Source of the DNA: Chitinophaga sp. CF118
GTDB taxonomy: Bacteria; Bacteroidota; Bacteroidia; Chitinophagales; Chitinophagaceae
Direction: 5' to 3'
Assembly (NCBI RefSeq): GCF_900112615.1
Contig: NZ_FOMK01000004.1
Coordinates: 868,001 to 932,000, forward strand
DNA: 64,000 nt
The notes under the pieces: generated by a model
Database searches by the model: none
What the model saw: the letters and a program-made list of their open reading frames with translations, nothing else
Told to the model about the DNA's origin: nothing
Program-made: the position numbers and the translations under genes
Shown: in pieces, positions 1 through 8,265 of the stretch
Layout: the number at the start of each line of letters is the position of its first letter
How positions within the stretch are numbered: position 1 is the stretch's first letter

Positions 1-1194
1 ACGAATGTATGTTTCCATATCCTTATCTCCACGGCCACTCAGGCAAAGCACTACTACATCATTTGGTTTAAAAGGGATCTGTCCCAGTTTTGCCAGTGCA
101 TGTGATGATTCCAGTGCTGGAATGATCCCTTCCAGCCGGGTCAGCTCATAAGCTGCCTGTAATGCTTCATCATCAGTAGCATTCAGGAAGGTAGCACGCC
201 CGGTTTCATACAGATGTGCATGTAACGGACCTATACCAGGATAATCCAGTCCGGCGGAAATAGAGTGTGGCTCTGTAATCTGGCCGTCTTCTGTTTGCAT
301 CAGTAATGTTTTACTGGCATGGATGATACCCAGTTTTCCCAGTTGCGTTGTTGCTGCAGAGAAACCGGAATTTACCCCTTTACCACCTGCCTCTACCGCT
401 ACCAGCTTCACATCCGGCTCATTCAGGAAATGATAATACGCACCGGCAGCATTACTTCCTCCACCGATACAGGCTACTACATAATCAGGATTTGCCTTGC
501 CTGTTTTTTCCAGTAGTTGCACTTTAATCTCTTCACTAATCACAGACTGGAAGCGGGATACCATATCCGGATAAGGATGTGGGCCTGCTGCCGTACCCAG
601 GATATAATGCGTATTTACCGGATTGTTGATCCAGTCACGGATTGCTTCATTGGTCGCATCTTTTAACGTCTGACTTCCGCTGGTAGCTGCCACAACAGTA
701 GCACCCAGCATCTTCATACGTGCTACATTTGGTGCCTGCCGCTGAATATCCACGCTACCCATATAGATTACGCATTCCATATTCATCAGGGCGCACACTG
801 TAGCCGTAGCCACACCATGCTGTCCGGCACCTGTTTCCGCAATGATGCGCGTTTTACCCAGTCGTTGTGCCAGCAGGATCTGTCCTACGGTATTGTTTAT
901 TTTATGTGCACCTGTATGGTTCAGATCTTCCCTTTTCAGGTAGATATTCGCCTTATACTTTTCGGACAGGCGTTTGGCAAGATACAAGGGAGAAGGACGG
1001 CCCACATAGTCGCGCAGCAGTTGTTCGAACTCCTGCTGAAAAGCCGGGTCACGGAGGATCTTCAGGTAGTTATCCTGCAGTTCTTTTACGTTTGGATACA
1101 ACATTTCTGGTACGTAAGCACCGCCAAACCTGCCGTAAAAGCCTTTCTCATCCACATGATACTTAGAGCCGAACGTATTTTCCGCAATCTTCAT
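1..1194 (-). CDS. trpB: Tryptophan synthase beta chain (3' end cut by window edge)
   Basis: Reading the minus strand from the ATG at 1194 gives 398 uninterrupted codons that run off the window edge. The protein starts MKIAENTFGSKYHVDEKGFY and carries the PLP-lysine motif NHTGAHKINN (about residue 88), the CIGGGSNAAG phosphate-binding loop and the terminal LCLSGRGDKD. These are diagnostic of the PLP-dependent beta subunit, which condenses indole with serine to give tryptophan. The family is about 395-405 residues long, so only a few C-terminal residues are missing. The gene lies 7 bases after trpF in the same operon. trpA would be expected just outside the window, by analogy with other Bacteroidota trp operons; it is not seen here. 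Confidence 0.97.
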   Translation of the reverse strand, partial: MKIAENTFGSKYHVDEKGFYGRFGGAYVPEMLYPNVKELQDNYLKILRDPAFQQEFEQLLRDYVGRPSPLYLAKRLSEKYKANIYLKREDLNHTGAHKINNTVGQILLAQRLGKTRIIAETGAGQHGVATATVCALMNMECVIYMGSVDIQRQAPNVARMKMLGATVVAATSGSQTLKDATNEAIRDWINNPVNTHYILGTAAGPHPYPDMVSRFQSVISEEIKVQLLEKTGKANPDYVVACIGGGSNAAGAYYHFLNEPDVKLVAVEAGGKGVNSGFSAATTQLGKLGIIHASKTLLMQTEDGQITEPHSISAGLDYPGIGPLHAHLYETGRATFLNATDDEALQAAYELTRLEGIIPALESSHALAKLGQIPFKPNDVVVLCLSGRGDKDMETYIR

Positions 1195-1201
1195 GTTATG
1201 A

Positions 1202-1837
1202 TTATTTTAAAAAAGTTGATTGAATCTGTTCTGTAAAGGGCTTCACTTTTTCCATATCTTTTATACCCGGTTGTATTTCAAATTTGCTGTTCACATCTAC
1301 CGCCACCAGTGCCGGAAGATCCAGCAACAGCAGTTCCGGCAGTTGTTCCGGTCCTATTCCGCCACTCAGGAAAAATGGATGTGTATATGGATAACTGTGT
1401 AACAGCTCCCAGTTAAAACGTTTACCGGTACCGCCGTAAGCCTTACCTGCTTCTGTATCAAACAGGAAATAATCCGTTACTTCCAGATAAGGTTCCAGCA
1501 ATGTTTTCCATTGCACATTTTCTCCAACACGAAATGCTTTGATCACCGGCAATATTTCACGTAAAGCCGCGCAGTATGCAGGATCTTCATCACCGTGAAG
1601 CTGTACAAGGTCCAGTCCGCAGTCGGCTACGATACGTTTCACCTGTTCCAGTGGTGCGTTTACGAATACACCAACTTTCCGGATTCCTTTCGTTTCACGG
1701 ATGGTACGCGAATCTAATTTACTACCTGCAAAGCGGGGGGATTTCTCATAAAAGATAAAGCCGGCATAATTCACCTGGTATTCAACCAGCTTTTGCAGAT
1801 CTTCTCTCCTGGTGATTCCGCAAACTTTTATTTTCAT
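1202..1837 (-). CDS. trpF: Phosphoribosylanthranilate isomerase
   Basis: This 211-residue cytoplasmic TIM-barrel enzyme catalyses the Amadori rearrangement of phosphoribosylanthranilate, the third step of tryptophan synthesis. The N-terminus MKIKVCGITR supplies the catalytic Cys. LVQLHGDE (about residue 77), FDTEAG with the catalytic Asp, and the phosphate-binding SGGIGPE and VDVNSKFE near the C-terminus follow in order. The family usually has VDVSSGVE, so the NSKFE variant is slightly divergent. Its start codon overlaps the trpC stop by 4 bases (ATGA type), indicating translational coupling. TrpF is a separate protein here, not fused to TrpC as in enterobacteria. Confidence 0.97.
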   Translation of the reverse strand: MKIKVCGITRREDLQKLVEYQVNYAGFIFYEKSPRFAGSKLDSRTIRETKGIRKVGVFVNAPLEQVKRIVADCGLDLVQLHGDEDPAYCAALREILPVIKAFRVGENVQWKTLLEPYLEVTDYFLFDTEAGKAYGGTGKRFNWELLHSYPYTHPFFLSGGIGPEQLPELLLLDLPALVAVDVNSKFEIQPGIKDMEKVKPFTEQIQSTFLK

Positions 1838-2637
1838 TTCGTTAGTTTATCTGCCAGTTCCGTCACAAAGTTTTCAAATGCTCTGGGTGGATTTTCCTGT
1901 TTCATAAAGAACTCCCCTATCAGGAAGCCATTAAAGCCAGCCTGTTTCAGGGTAATGATTGCATCTGTATTGCTGATACCACTTTCCGCCACTTTACATT
2001 TGCCGGCAGGGATCTGGGCTGCCAGTTCACAGGAGCGGTTGAAGTCTACTTTAAAAGTGGTGAGATCCCGGTTGTTCACCCCTACCAGCTGAATATGATC
2101 TGTTACCTTATCAAGCTGATCACCGCTGTGCACTTCCAGCAATACTTCCAGTCCTAAGTTATGGGCAAAGGATGCCAGGTAGGCCACCTCTTCTTTTGTG
2201 AGGCATTCTGCTATCAGCAGGATCACATCTGCGCCTATCGCCTTTGCTTCCAGGATCTGGTATTCATCAATAATAAAATCCTTCCGGAGGATAGGCGTAT
2301 TGCTATTCACTGCACGCGCCTGCTGCAGATCGTCAGACGAGCCACCGAAAAACTTTTCATCTGTAAGTACAGACAGGCCGGAAGCACCATAGCGGGTATA
2401 AGCCATCGTAACATCCTGAACGGTTACCTCTCCGTTGATAATACCCTTAGAAGGAGAACGCCGCTTAAACTCTGCAATAATCCCTGTTTTAGCAGGATCT
2501 TGCAGGAAGTGTGCCAGCGATAGAGGTGTACGTTTGAACCAGGAAACCTGTTCCAGTTCAGCCACACTCCGCTGTTCCTTGCGGGCCGCCACTTCTATAT
2601 GTTTATGTGCGACAATTTCTGTGAGTATATTTTTCAT
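1834..2637 (-). CDS. trpC: Indole-3-glycerol phosphate synthase
   Basis: A 267-residue TIM barrel that closes the indole ring of CdRP to give indole-3-glycerol phosphate. Visible family motifs are IIAEFKRRSPSKG (about residues 53-65, with the catalytic Glu and Lys), LLIAECL, VLLEVHS, GVNNRDL and VAESGI, in canonical order and spacing. It is monofunctional and of normal length. It lies between trpD and trpF. The 35-base gap to trpD contains no convincing terminator, so it should be co-transcribed with trpEGD. Confidence 0.97.
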   Translation of the reverse strand: MKNILTEIVAHKHIEVAARKEQRSVAELEQVSWFKRTPLSLAHFLQDPAKTGIIAEFKRRSPSKGIINGEVTVQDVTMAYTRYGASGLSVLTDEKFFGGSSDDLQQARAVNSNTPILRKDFIIDEYQILEAKAIGADVILLIAECLTKEEVAYLASFAHNLGLEVLLEVHSGDQLDKVTDHIQLVGVNNRDLTTFKVDFNRSCELAAQIPAGKCKVAESGISNTDAIITLKQAGFNGFLIGEFFMKQENPPRAFENFVTELADKLTK

Positions 2638-2672
2638 TTGTTCGTATTAAAATGTGGCGCTTTTTTGCTTGA

Positions 2673-3665
2673 TTACTGCAAACTTATCAGCTTTTTAAAT
2701 GAATTATATGCCGAGCCTGATTCCAGGGATTCCACTGCTGCCTGGAAACAATCTGCGTAATTACTATATTTCTCCATACAATACAAGCCCATAGCCGCAT
2801 TAGCCATTACAACAGAGTTCTGTGCCCAGGTGCCTTCTCCCTTCAATATTTTTATAAATATTTTGGAAGCAGCTTCTACTGAGTTTCCGCCGGAAATATC
2901 TTCAGGATATACCTTGCGTTTACCCAGCTGTTCCGGGGTCCAGTCTTTCTCTCCCAGATTAGTGATCACACGTGTATCGGCAGTGAGGGAGATCTCATCA
3001 TATCCATCCAGGCTATGTACGATCACGTAACGTTTATCAGTTTGCTGGAAAAGATAGTTGTATACTCTTGCCAGTTCCAGGCTGTATACGCCTATCAGCT
3101 GATGTTGGGCAAAAGCAGGATTTACAAGCGGGCCCAGCATGTTAAAGAAAGTGCGGATACCCAACTGTCTGCGGATGCCTGCTACATTTTTCAAAGCAGG
3201 ATGAAACAGCGGAGCATGCAGGAAACAAACACCTGCTTCTTCCAGTTCCTGCCGTAGTTTGGCATCATCATTCTTAAACTTATAGCCCGCAGATTCCATA
3301 AGGTTGGAAGCACCACTGATAGAAGATACACCGTAGTTGCCATGTTTGGCCACTTTTCCACCAGCACCTGCCACGATAAAGCAAGACAGTGTAGAAATGT
3401 TGAAAGTGTTCTTTTCATCACCACCAGTACCTACAATATCCAGCACATCATAACCATTCAGGTTCACCGGTATACATAGCTCCAGCAGGGCATCGCGGAA
3501 GCCCAGCAGTTCGTCCACTGTAATGCTGCGCATTAAGAATACTGTCATAAAAGCAGCGAGTTCGCTGTCATTGTACATTCCTTTGGAAATGCTGATCAAT
3601 ATATCTTTTGCCGCATTGCGGGTAAAGGTTTTATGTTCAAAGAGGTAGTTCAGTATCTTTTTCAT
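2673..3665 (-). CDS. trpD: Anthranilate phosphoribosyltransferase
   Basis: This 330-residue enzyme transfers phosphoribose from PRPP to anthranilate. The glycine-rich PRPP loop DIVGTGGDEKNTFNIST is near residue 80, followed by KHGNYGVSS (family consensus KHGNRSVSS, so two positions vary) and MLGPLVNP near residue 180. There is no fused glutamine amidotransferase domain, since TrpG is encoded separately 3 bases upstream. Length and order fit a functional enzyme. The altered KHGN motif is the only deviation noticed. Confidence 0.96.
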   Translation of the reverse strand: MKKILNYLFEHKTFTRNAAKDILISISKGMYNDSELAAFMTVFLMRSITVDELLGFRDALLELCIPVNLNGYDVLDIVGTGGDEKNTFNISTLSCFIVAGAGGKVAKHGNYGVSSISGASNLMESAGYKFKNDDAKLRQELEEAGVCFLHAPLFHPALKNVAGIRRQLGIRTFFNMLGPLVNPAFAQHQLIGVYSLELARVYNYLFQQTDKRYVIVHSLDGYDEISLTADTRVITNLGEKDWTPEQLGKRKVYPEDISGGNSVEAASKIFIKILKGEGTWAQNSVVMANAAMGLYCMEKYSNYADCFQAAVESLESGSAYNSFKKLISLQ

Positions 3666-3668
3666 GAT

Positions 3669-4238
3669 TTATGCATTCAACCAGTTACGCATGATTTTTT
3701 CTCCATCCGGCGTAAGCACGCTTTCCGGGTGGAACTGTACACCACTTACATCATATTGCTGATGTTGCAGTGCCATGATATATCCGTTGTCATCTTTTGC
3801 TGTGATAGTAAAAGATGACGGTAATGTTTTTTCATCTACTACCCATGAATGGTAACGGCCTACTTCCAGCTGATCTGGTAGTCCGTTAAAGATCCTCCCT
3901 GCTCTTGAGATTATATTTACATTAGTAGCCACACCGTGATATACATCTTTGAGATTCGTAAGACTGGCACCAAATGCTTCAGCAATTGCCTGCTGACCAA
4001 GGCATACACCAAAGATGGACTTGGTGGCTGCATATTCTTTTATAAGTGGTAATAACAGGCCTGCTTCTTCAGGAATACCAGGGCCGGGAGAAAGGATGAT
4101 TTTATCATACGCTTTCACTTTTTCCAGGGGAATTTCATCATTGCGGACTACAGTCACTTTACCATTAATAATCTTTTCTACCAGGTGTACCAGGTTGTAG
4201 GTAAAAGAATCGTAATTATCAAACACCAGAATGTTCAT
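3669..4238 (-). CDS. trpG: Anthranilate synthase component II (glutamine amidotransferase)
   Basis: A 189-residue class I glutamine amidotransferase that supplies ammonia to TrpE. It starts with NILVFDNYDSFTYNLV, carries the oxyanion region LSPGPGIPEE, the nucleophile Cys in GVCLGQQAIAEAFGA, and the His/Glu pair in VQFHPESVLT, so the catalytic triad is complete. The PabA/TrpG family is often amphibolic (serving folate too), but position directly after trpE and inside the attenuated operon argues for a tryptophan role. One base separates it from trpE. Confidence 0.96.
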   Translation of the reverse strand: MNILVFDNYDSFTYNLVHLVEKIINGKVTVVRNDEIPLEKVKAYDKIILSPGPGIPEEAGLLLPLIKEYAATKSIFGVCLGQQAIAEAFGASLTNLKDVYHGVATNVNIISRAGRIFNGLPDQLEVGRYHSWVVDEKTLPSSFTITAKDDNGYIMALQHQQYDVSGVQFHPESVLTPDGEKIMRNWLNA

Positions 4239-4239
4239 G

Positions 4240-5649
4240 TCAGATATTTTGCGCCAGCAGAATGGCCTGTTTTAATGCGTTCAGTTTATTATTCACTTCT
4301 TCCAGTTCTGAGGTGGCGACTGACTTAGCCACTACACCGGCACCTGCCTGGTAGTACAAAGTATTGGATTTGCTGAGGATAGAACGGATCATGATAGCAT
4401 GGTTAAAGTCTCCGTTGAAACTCACCGCACCTATACATCCTCCATAAAATCCGCGGGCGGTAGGTTCATACTGATCAATGATCTGCATGGCCCTGTATTT
4501 CGGTGCGCCCGACAATGTACCAGCAGGGAAAGTAGCTGCCAGCAGGGAGAACGGATTTAGTCCGGACTGGATCTTACCTGTCACTTCGCTTACCAGGTGG
4601 ATCACGTGTGAATAGTATTGGATTTTGCGGTATGATTCTACTTCTACGTTTGTAGCCAATCGGCTTAAATCGTTACGGGCAAGGTCTACCAGCATCACAT
4701 GTTCCGCATTTTCCTTCGGATCTTCCAGCAGTTGTGCCGCCAGTTCCCGATCCTGTTCATCATTGCCGGTGCGGCGGAAAGTGCCTGCAATCGGGTGAAT
4801 GGTAGCCTTATTGTCTTTTATAACCAATTGTGCTTCAGGGGAAGAACCCATCAGTTTATAGTCGCCGTAATCGAAGAAGAAAAGATAAGGGGAAGGGTTG
4901 ATAGAGCGGAGGGCACGGTATACATTGAATTCATCACCTTTGAACTGCTGGTGGAAGGCTCGCGATAATACCACCTGGAAAACATCTCCGCGGAAGCAGT
5001 GTTGCTTTCCTTTTTCCACCATCTCTATATACTGCTCATTGGTCATATTGCTTTTCTCCTCTCCTTCTGCAGTAAACTTATAGTTTGGAACGTCTTTCTG
5101 CCGGATAAGGGATTCAATCAGTTCAAACTCGCTGTCGAGCCCTTCTACCTGGTTTTCACAGAGGTAGAGCTCGTCTTTGAAATGATTGATTACAATAACA
5201 TACTGGTAAAAACGATAACGCATCAGTGGGATGGTACTCTCGCTCTGTTTATTCTTATTAAATTCTATTGTTTCGAAGAACTGTACTGAATCAAAAGTGC
5301 TGTAACCGAATAAGCTTTGTACTACAGGCAACACTGGTTTATTAACGAAGGAGAATTTACTAAGGAATTTCTGCAGTTCGTCCAGCACATTCTGTGGGCT
5401 TTTCAGCTGTTTTCTTTCTGGCGGGAGGTTCGGATATTTAAATTCGAAATCCTTTATGGAAGTGACTTCCATGCCCGCTATCGGCTTGATACAAATAAAA
5501 GAAAAGCTGTTCTCACTGGCGCGGTAATCGGTACTTTCCAGCAATACGGAACCGGGGAATCTGTCGCGGAGCCGCAGGTAGATGCCGACAGGAGTAAATA
5601 TGTCTGCCAGCATTTGCTTTGATCTTGATTTTACTTGAATACTACCCAT
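4240..5649 (-). CDS. trpE: Anthranilate synthase component I
   Basis: A 469-residue chorismate-utilizing enzyme. The N-terminal half carries the LLES element (VLLEST, about residue 37) used for tryptophan feedback binding in this family. The C-terminal chorismate-binding half shows INPSPYLFFFDYG, IHPIAGTFRRTG, HVMLVDLARNDLSRLA and the LSGAPKYRAMQIID signature. It is the first structural gene after the trpL attenuator; the ATG lies about 33 bases downstream of the terminator hairpin. Both attenuation and allosteric feedback are therefore predicted. PabB is the main alternative, but the neighbours and the LLES element favour TrpE. Confidence 0.96.
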   Translation of the reverse strand: MGSIQVKSRSKQMLADIFTPVGIYLRLRDRFPGSVLLESTDYRASENSFSFICIKPIAGMEVTSIKDFEFKYPNLPPERKQLKSPQNVLDELQKFLSKFSFVNKPVLPVVQSLFGYSTFDSVQFFETIEFNKNKQSESTIPLMRYRFYQYVIVINHFKDELYLCENQVEGLDSEFELIESLIRQKDVPNYKFTAEGEEKSNMTNEQYIEMVEKGKQHCFRGDVFQVVLSRAFHQQFKGDEFNVYRALRSINPSPYLFFFDYGDYKLMGSSPEAQLVIKDNKATIHPIAGTFRRTGNDEQDRELAAQLLEDPKENAEHVMLVDLARNDLSRLATNVEVESYRKIQYYSHVIHLVSEVTGKIQSGLNPFSLLAATFPAGTLSGAPKYRAMQIIDQYEPTARGFYGGCIGAVSFNGDFNHAIMIRSILSKSNTLYYQAGAGVVAKSVATSELEEVNNKLNALKQAILLAQNI

Positions 5650-5681
5650 TGGTTTGTTGATTAATTTGATTGGGTGACCGT

Positions 5682-5720
5682 CAAAAACGAAGAAGGCCCG
5701 CTGTGTAACAGCGAGCCTTC
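5682..5720 (-). terminator. trp attenuator terminator
   Basis: Read on the minus strand, a 12-bp stem (GAAGGCTCGCTG against CAGCGGGCCTTC, one G-T wobble) with loop TTACA is followed by TTCGTTTTT. It lies between the leader peptide and trpE. Part of the left arm plus the loop (CGCTGTTACAC) can instead pair with GTGTTACAGTG at 5747-5757, forming an antiterminator with 10 of 11 positions matched. Confidence 0.88.
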
Positions 5721-5761
5721 CAATTATATTTCACTACGAAACATGGCACTGTAACACCTTA

Positions 5762-5815
5762 TCAGGAACTGATAGTATGCCAACGCCAATGTTTGTATGT
5801 CATGTTAATGTTCAT
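5762..5815 (-). CDS. trpL: trp operon leader peptide (17 aa, Trp-Arg-Trp)
   Basis: A 17-codon open frame starting at 5815 and ending in TGA, translating as MNINMTYKHWRWHTISS. Two Trp codons (10 and 12) in 17 are far above expectation for this rare residue. The frame is followed by mutually exclusive pairings. Leader bases TGGCA can pair with TGCCA downstream. The next segment (GTGTTACAGTG) can pair with the terminator left arm. A U-tailed terminator then precedes trpE. Stalling at Trp codons under Trp starvation should favour the antiterminator. The first four residues match those of the his leader in this window. Confidence 0.85.
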   Translation of the reverse strand: MNINMTYKHWRWHTISS

Positions 5816-5822
5816 TGCGGGA

Positions 5823-5854
5823 CAAATATCTGGTGTTTTTTGAAAAAATGCAAA
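5823..5854 (-). promoter_or_regulatory. Probable trp operon promoter (Bacteroidota type)
   Basis: On the minus strand TTTG, then 20 bases, then GATATTTG match the Bacteroidota sigma-factor pattern TTTG-N19-21-TAnnTTTG with one mismatch at the first position of the -7 element. The predicted transcription start falls only a few bases before the trpL ATG, leaving almost no 5' untranslated region. Confidence 0.5.
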
Positions 5855-5881
5855 TTTTTTTTGCGAACTGAAGCATTATGT

Positions 5882-7060
5882 CTATTGTCCATAATTTAAA
5901 AGCTCCTGCATAAGATCAGCTAATGGAATAGCAGTTACCCCTTCTCCAAGGGAGAACCTATCTTTCCCCGAATAAACAACGTATCTCTTATCAGCTTTTA
6001 TATCATCACATGCAATATGAAAGCCTTTTGATAAAGCCGGGGAAGAACTGCGCTTTACTTCGATAGCCCATTTTTCTTTTCCTGAAAATTCAAGGATAAG
6101 ATCTATTTCCGCGCCATTAGATGTGCGATAATAAAAAGGTAAAGCTCTTGCAGGAACAACAGACATAATATTTTCGATAACAAACCCTTCCCAGCTCCCA
6201 CCCACAACAGGGTGGCCAAGCAAATCATTGTAAGTGGAAATATTTAATAATGCATGTGTAATACCACTATCTCTGACATATACTTTCGGAGTACGTACAA
6301 GACGTTTTCCAACATTAAAGGTCCAGGGTTGCAAACGTCTAACCAGCAAAAGATCAACCATCAGATCCAGATAACGACCAACTGTTACACTTGAAACCTC
6401 TAAACTTCTTGCCAAGTTAGAAGTATTTATAATTCCCCCCTGATTATGAGCCAGCATTGTCCAGAAACGTTCAAGCGTTTGAGCAGGAATACGGGGTCCT
6501 AACTGGGGAATATCACGTTCGAGATATGTCTTAATGAAATCGCGTCGCCAATCCACGCTATCATTATCGGAAGCTGCCAGAAGACTATTAGGAAAACCTC
6601 CACGCAGCCAAAGAGTATTGATCAATTCCAGATTCTGACCAGCATATTCCAGTACATCAATTCCATGAAGTTCTATATAAGAAATTCTTCCCGCAAGTGA
6701 TTCGCTTGATTGTTGTAAGAGATGGATCGATGTGGGCCCCAAGAATAAAAATTGCCCTGCCTTATTACCCTTTCGTCGTTCTTTATCAATTATTCCTCGT
6801 AATGGAGCAAATACTTCAGGTATACGTTGCACTTCATCCAGAATAATAAGCTTTTCAGTGTTCTCAGCATGAAAGGTGGCAATATCCCGAACCTTTTCAA
6901 GATCAAGCCTGTTTTCCAGATCAAGATAAACTGCAGGAACAGTTTCAGAGATATTTAATGCAATAGTAGTTTTACCTACCTGACGCGGTCCCATCAATAA
7001 AACAGAAGAGCTCCGTTGCAAAACTTGTTTTACTCTGATTTCTAGTCTACGAATAATCAT
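5882..7060 (-). CDS. AAA_14/DUF4143 family ATP-binding protein
   Basis: A 392-residue protein of the widespread AAA+ ATPase/DUF4143 family. Walker A is GPRQVGKTT (about residues 24-32), Walker B is IILDEVQ (about 73-79), and a sensor-like FLFLGPTS follows. A winged-helix segment with TSNLARSLEVSSVTVGRYLD occupies the middle. The C-terminal DUF4143 part contains NGAEIDLILEF followed by AIEVKRS, which resembles a PD-(D/E)xK nuclease core (D, then E-x-K). Family function is unsettled; roles in defence or DNA-linked processes are guessed for some members. It stands alone between the trp promoter and the accessory patch, with no co-transcribed partner evident. Confidence 0.85.
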   Translation of the reverse strand: MIIRRLEIRVKQVLQRSSSVLLMGPRQVGKTTIALNISETVPAVYLDLENRLDLEKVRDIATFHAENTEKLIILDEVQRIPEVFAPLRGIIDKERRKGNKAGQFLFLGPTSIHLLQQSSESLAGRISYIELHGIDVLEYAGQNLELINTLWLRGGFPNSLLAASDNDSVDWRRDFIKTYLERDIPQLGPRIPAQTLERFWTMLAHNQGGIINTSNLARSLEVSSVTVGRYLDLMVDLLLVRRLQPWTFNVGKRLVRTPKVYVRDSGITHALLNISTYNDLLGHPVVGGSWEGFVIENIMSVVPARALPFYYRTSNGAEIDLILEFSGKEKWAIEVKRSSSPALSKGFHIACDDIKADKRYVVYSGKDRFSLGEGVTAIPLADLMQELLNYGQ

Positions 7061-7093
7061 CCATACAAATCATTTATCCATTTAAAATATTAT

Positions 7094-7279
7094 CTACGCA
7101 TTTAAAAACGACCAGTCCTTAATCCCACTCACGATCTTTCTCGCCATTCTCATCTGTTCCGGGAAAAGTTCCTTCCCTTTTAATCTTGCAGAAACCTTTT
7201 TCACTAATTTCCTAAATACTCGTTCTTTAGAAGAGAAAGTCGAAACTTTCAATCTTATTATGAAATTATAGTTTTTCAT
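7094..7279 (-). CDS. Small 61-aa protein, paralogue of the gene at 7518
   Basis: The start is placed at the internal ATG (MKNYNFIIRLK) because from there the protein is 61 residues long and aligns end to end with its neighbour at 7518-7703. I count 30 identities by hand, including the C-terminal blocks GKE-FPE-M--AR and IKDWSFL-A. The upstream extension to 7309 has no counterpart. The protein is basic, with no signal peptide, no Cys and no recognised domain. It follows a degenerate copy of the hisB 3' end and spacer, whereas its paralogue follows a DUF6934-like gene, so it may be the remnant of a two-gene cassette that lost its first gene. Function unknown. Confidence 0.6.
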   Translation of the reverse strand: MKNYNFIIRLKVSTFSSKERVFRKLVKKVSARLKGKELFPEQMRMARKIVSGIKDWSFLNA

Positions 7280-7309
7280 ACTGCGTATATAGAATGATCT
7301 GAATTTCAA

Positions 7310-7516
7310 GGCAGCGAAAATACCTCAAAATATGATACAGGTAAGGCTCAGACAAAACAAATAACCTTATCAGAACCCTATTATCATTATGCACCGATTA
7401 CGATTTATAAATCGTGAATTGCCTAAAATAAAAAAGCGGAATGTAAAACACATCCCGATCCTCAAAATATTTATTAAACTCTACCCCCTTCGTACTAGGC
7501 AGCTACGTATTCGATT
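7310..7516 (-). repeat. Degenerate duplicate of the hisB 3' end, terminator and downstream spacer
   Basis: About 200 bases align in direct orientation with 8266-8466. Shared blocks include ATTATCATTATGCAC, the terminator core AAAAAAGCGGAATGT, ACACATCCCG, TCCTCAAAAT and CCCTTCGTACTAGGC. The last of these encodes the end of HisB at the other copy (PSTKGVL). The present copy has indels and encodes nothing. Confidence 0.8.
7428..7460 (-). terminator. Duplicate copy of the his operon terminator, now behind the 61-aa gene
   Basis: On the minus strand GCGGGATGTG-TTTT-ACATTCCGC is followed by TTTTTTATTTTA. This is the duplicated version of the hairpin after hisB and now lies downstream of the 7518-7703 gene. 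Confidence 0.6.
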
Positions 7517-7517
7517 A

Positions 7518-7703
7518 TCAGGCTTCTAAAAATGACCAATCTTTAATTCTGCTCACTGTGTCTCTTGCCCATGCCATCTTTTCAGGAAACATTTCCTTCC
7601 CCCTATACTTTTCAGAAATATACAAAACTATCCTTTTAAACTCCCGTTTTCCCTCAGCAATATTTGTAGCTTTTAGTCTTGCTACGAGATTGTATTTTTT
7701 CAT
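7518..7703 (-). CDS. Small 61-aa protein, paralogue of the gene at 7094
   Basis: This 61-residue protein begins MKKYNLVARLKATN and ends RIKDWSFLEA. About half of its residues match the 61-residue protein encoded at 7094-7279. Conservation is strongest in the C-terminal third (GKEMFPEKM-AR and IKDWSFL), which argues for purifying selection on a real protein. It starts 13 bases after the DUF6934-like gene stop and is probably co-transcribed with it. No known domain is recognised. A pairing of a small protein with a DUF6934 protein suggests a two-component accessory module, possibly toxin-antitoxin-like, but that is a guess. Confidence 0.65.
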   Translation of the reverse strand: MKKYNLVARLKATNIAEGKREFKRIVLYISEKYRGKEMFPEKMAWARDTVSRIKDWSFLEA

Positions 7704-7716
7704 ATTTTAAAGTTAA

Positions 7717-8262
7717 TTATTTTCTTTTGTAAACAAAAATTGAACTATAAAACCTTCCAATCTGATAATCTTCCATAACCATTTCACCTTCATTATTTTG
7801 AACGCCACCTTTGAAAACATAATCATTGTTTAAAATGGAATAATACTTATTTATAAACCGGCAATATAGTTTTATTCTACGCCCAACTTTCCTGCATTTA
7901 TCAGTACATTTTCTTTGACAGGAAAGCATACACACATCAAAATAAGCCGAATCACTATCACTGCCCTGAACAAGAATAACACCATCAGGTTTTTCTTCAA
8001 AAAATAACGGAATTGTAGTCAAAACCGTATTAAATACTTTATAAGTATCTCCATTATTACTAACACTTTTATCACTTAATTCCCCCCTTTCATTATCGTA
8101 ATCTGCAAAACCTAAATTATATACTGGTTTTGTATACTCTATATTTAAAGGAGAATAGTCTATCACCTTAATAACTTTAGTCTTACCCACACTTTCAAAA
8201 TGATATTTCAATTTTCCTTCCTCAAATTTTGAGTCAACTAAATAATGGTTTGTATTTGACAT
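7717..8262 (-). CDS. DUF6934-like protein of unknown function
   Basis: The frame is open from 8325, but the first 21 residues (MCLFILFNLNYYLFLRYFCG) look like translated spacer, and this stretch matches the non-coding duplicate at 7310. The internal ATG at 8262 (MSNTNHYLVDS) is preferred, giving 181 residues. The pattern YHFESVGKTKVIKVIDYSP, then YNLGFADYD, GELSD, SNNGDTYKVFNTV and a VQGSDSDSAYFDVC segment resembles the DUF6934 family of Bacteroidota, known to me by pattern only. Four Cys cluster around residues 113-127 (MLSCQRKCTDKCRK). Base composition is AT-richer than the his genes, suggesting acquisition. Role unknown. Confidence 0.65.
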   Translation of the reverse strand: MSNTNHYLVDSKFEEGKLKYHFESVGKTKVIKVIDYSPLNIEYTKPVYNLGFADYDNERGELSDKSVSNNGDTYKVFNTVLTTIPLFFEEKPDGVILVQGSDSDSAYFDVCMLSCQRKCTDKCRKVGRRIKLYCRFINKYYSILNNDYVFKGGVQNNEGEMVMEDYQIGRFYSSIFVYKRK

Positions 8263-8265
8263 AGG

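Noticed and set aside
817..1236. Plus-strand frame opposite trpB
   Set aside because: trpB on the minus strand is unambiguous through all catalytic motifs; the opposite frame has no recognisable features.
7280..7309. Upstream extension of the 61-aa protein to 7309
   Set aside because: The extra ten residues have no counterpart in the paralogue; the internal ATG gives exactly matching 61-residue proteins.
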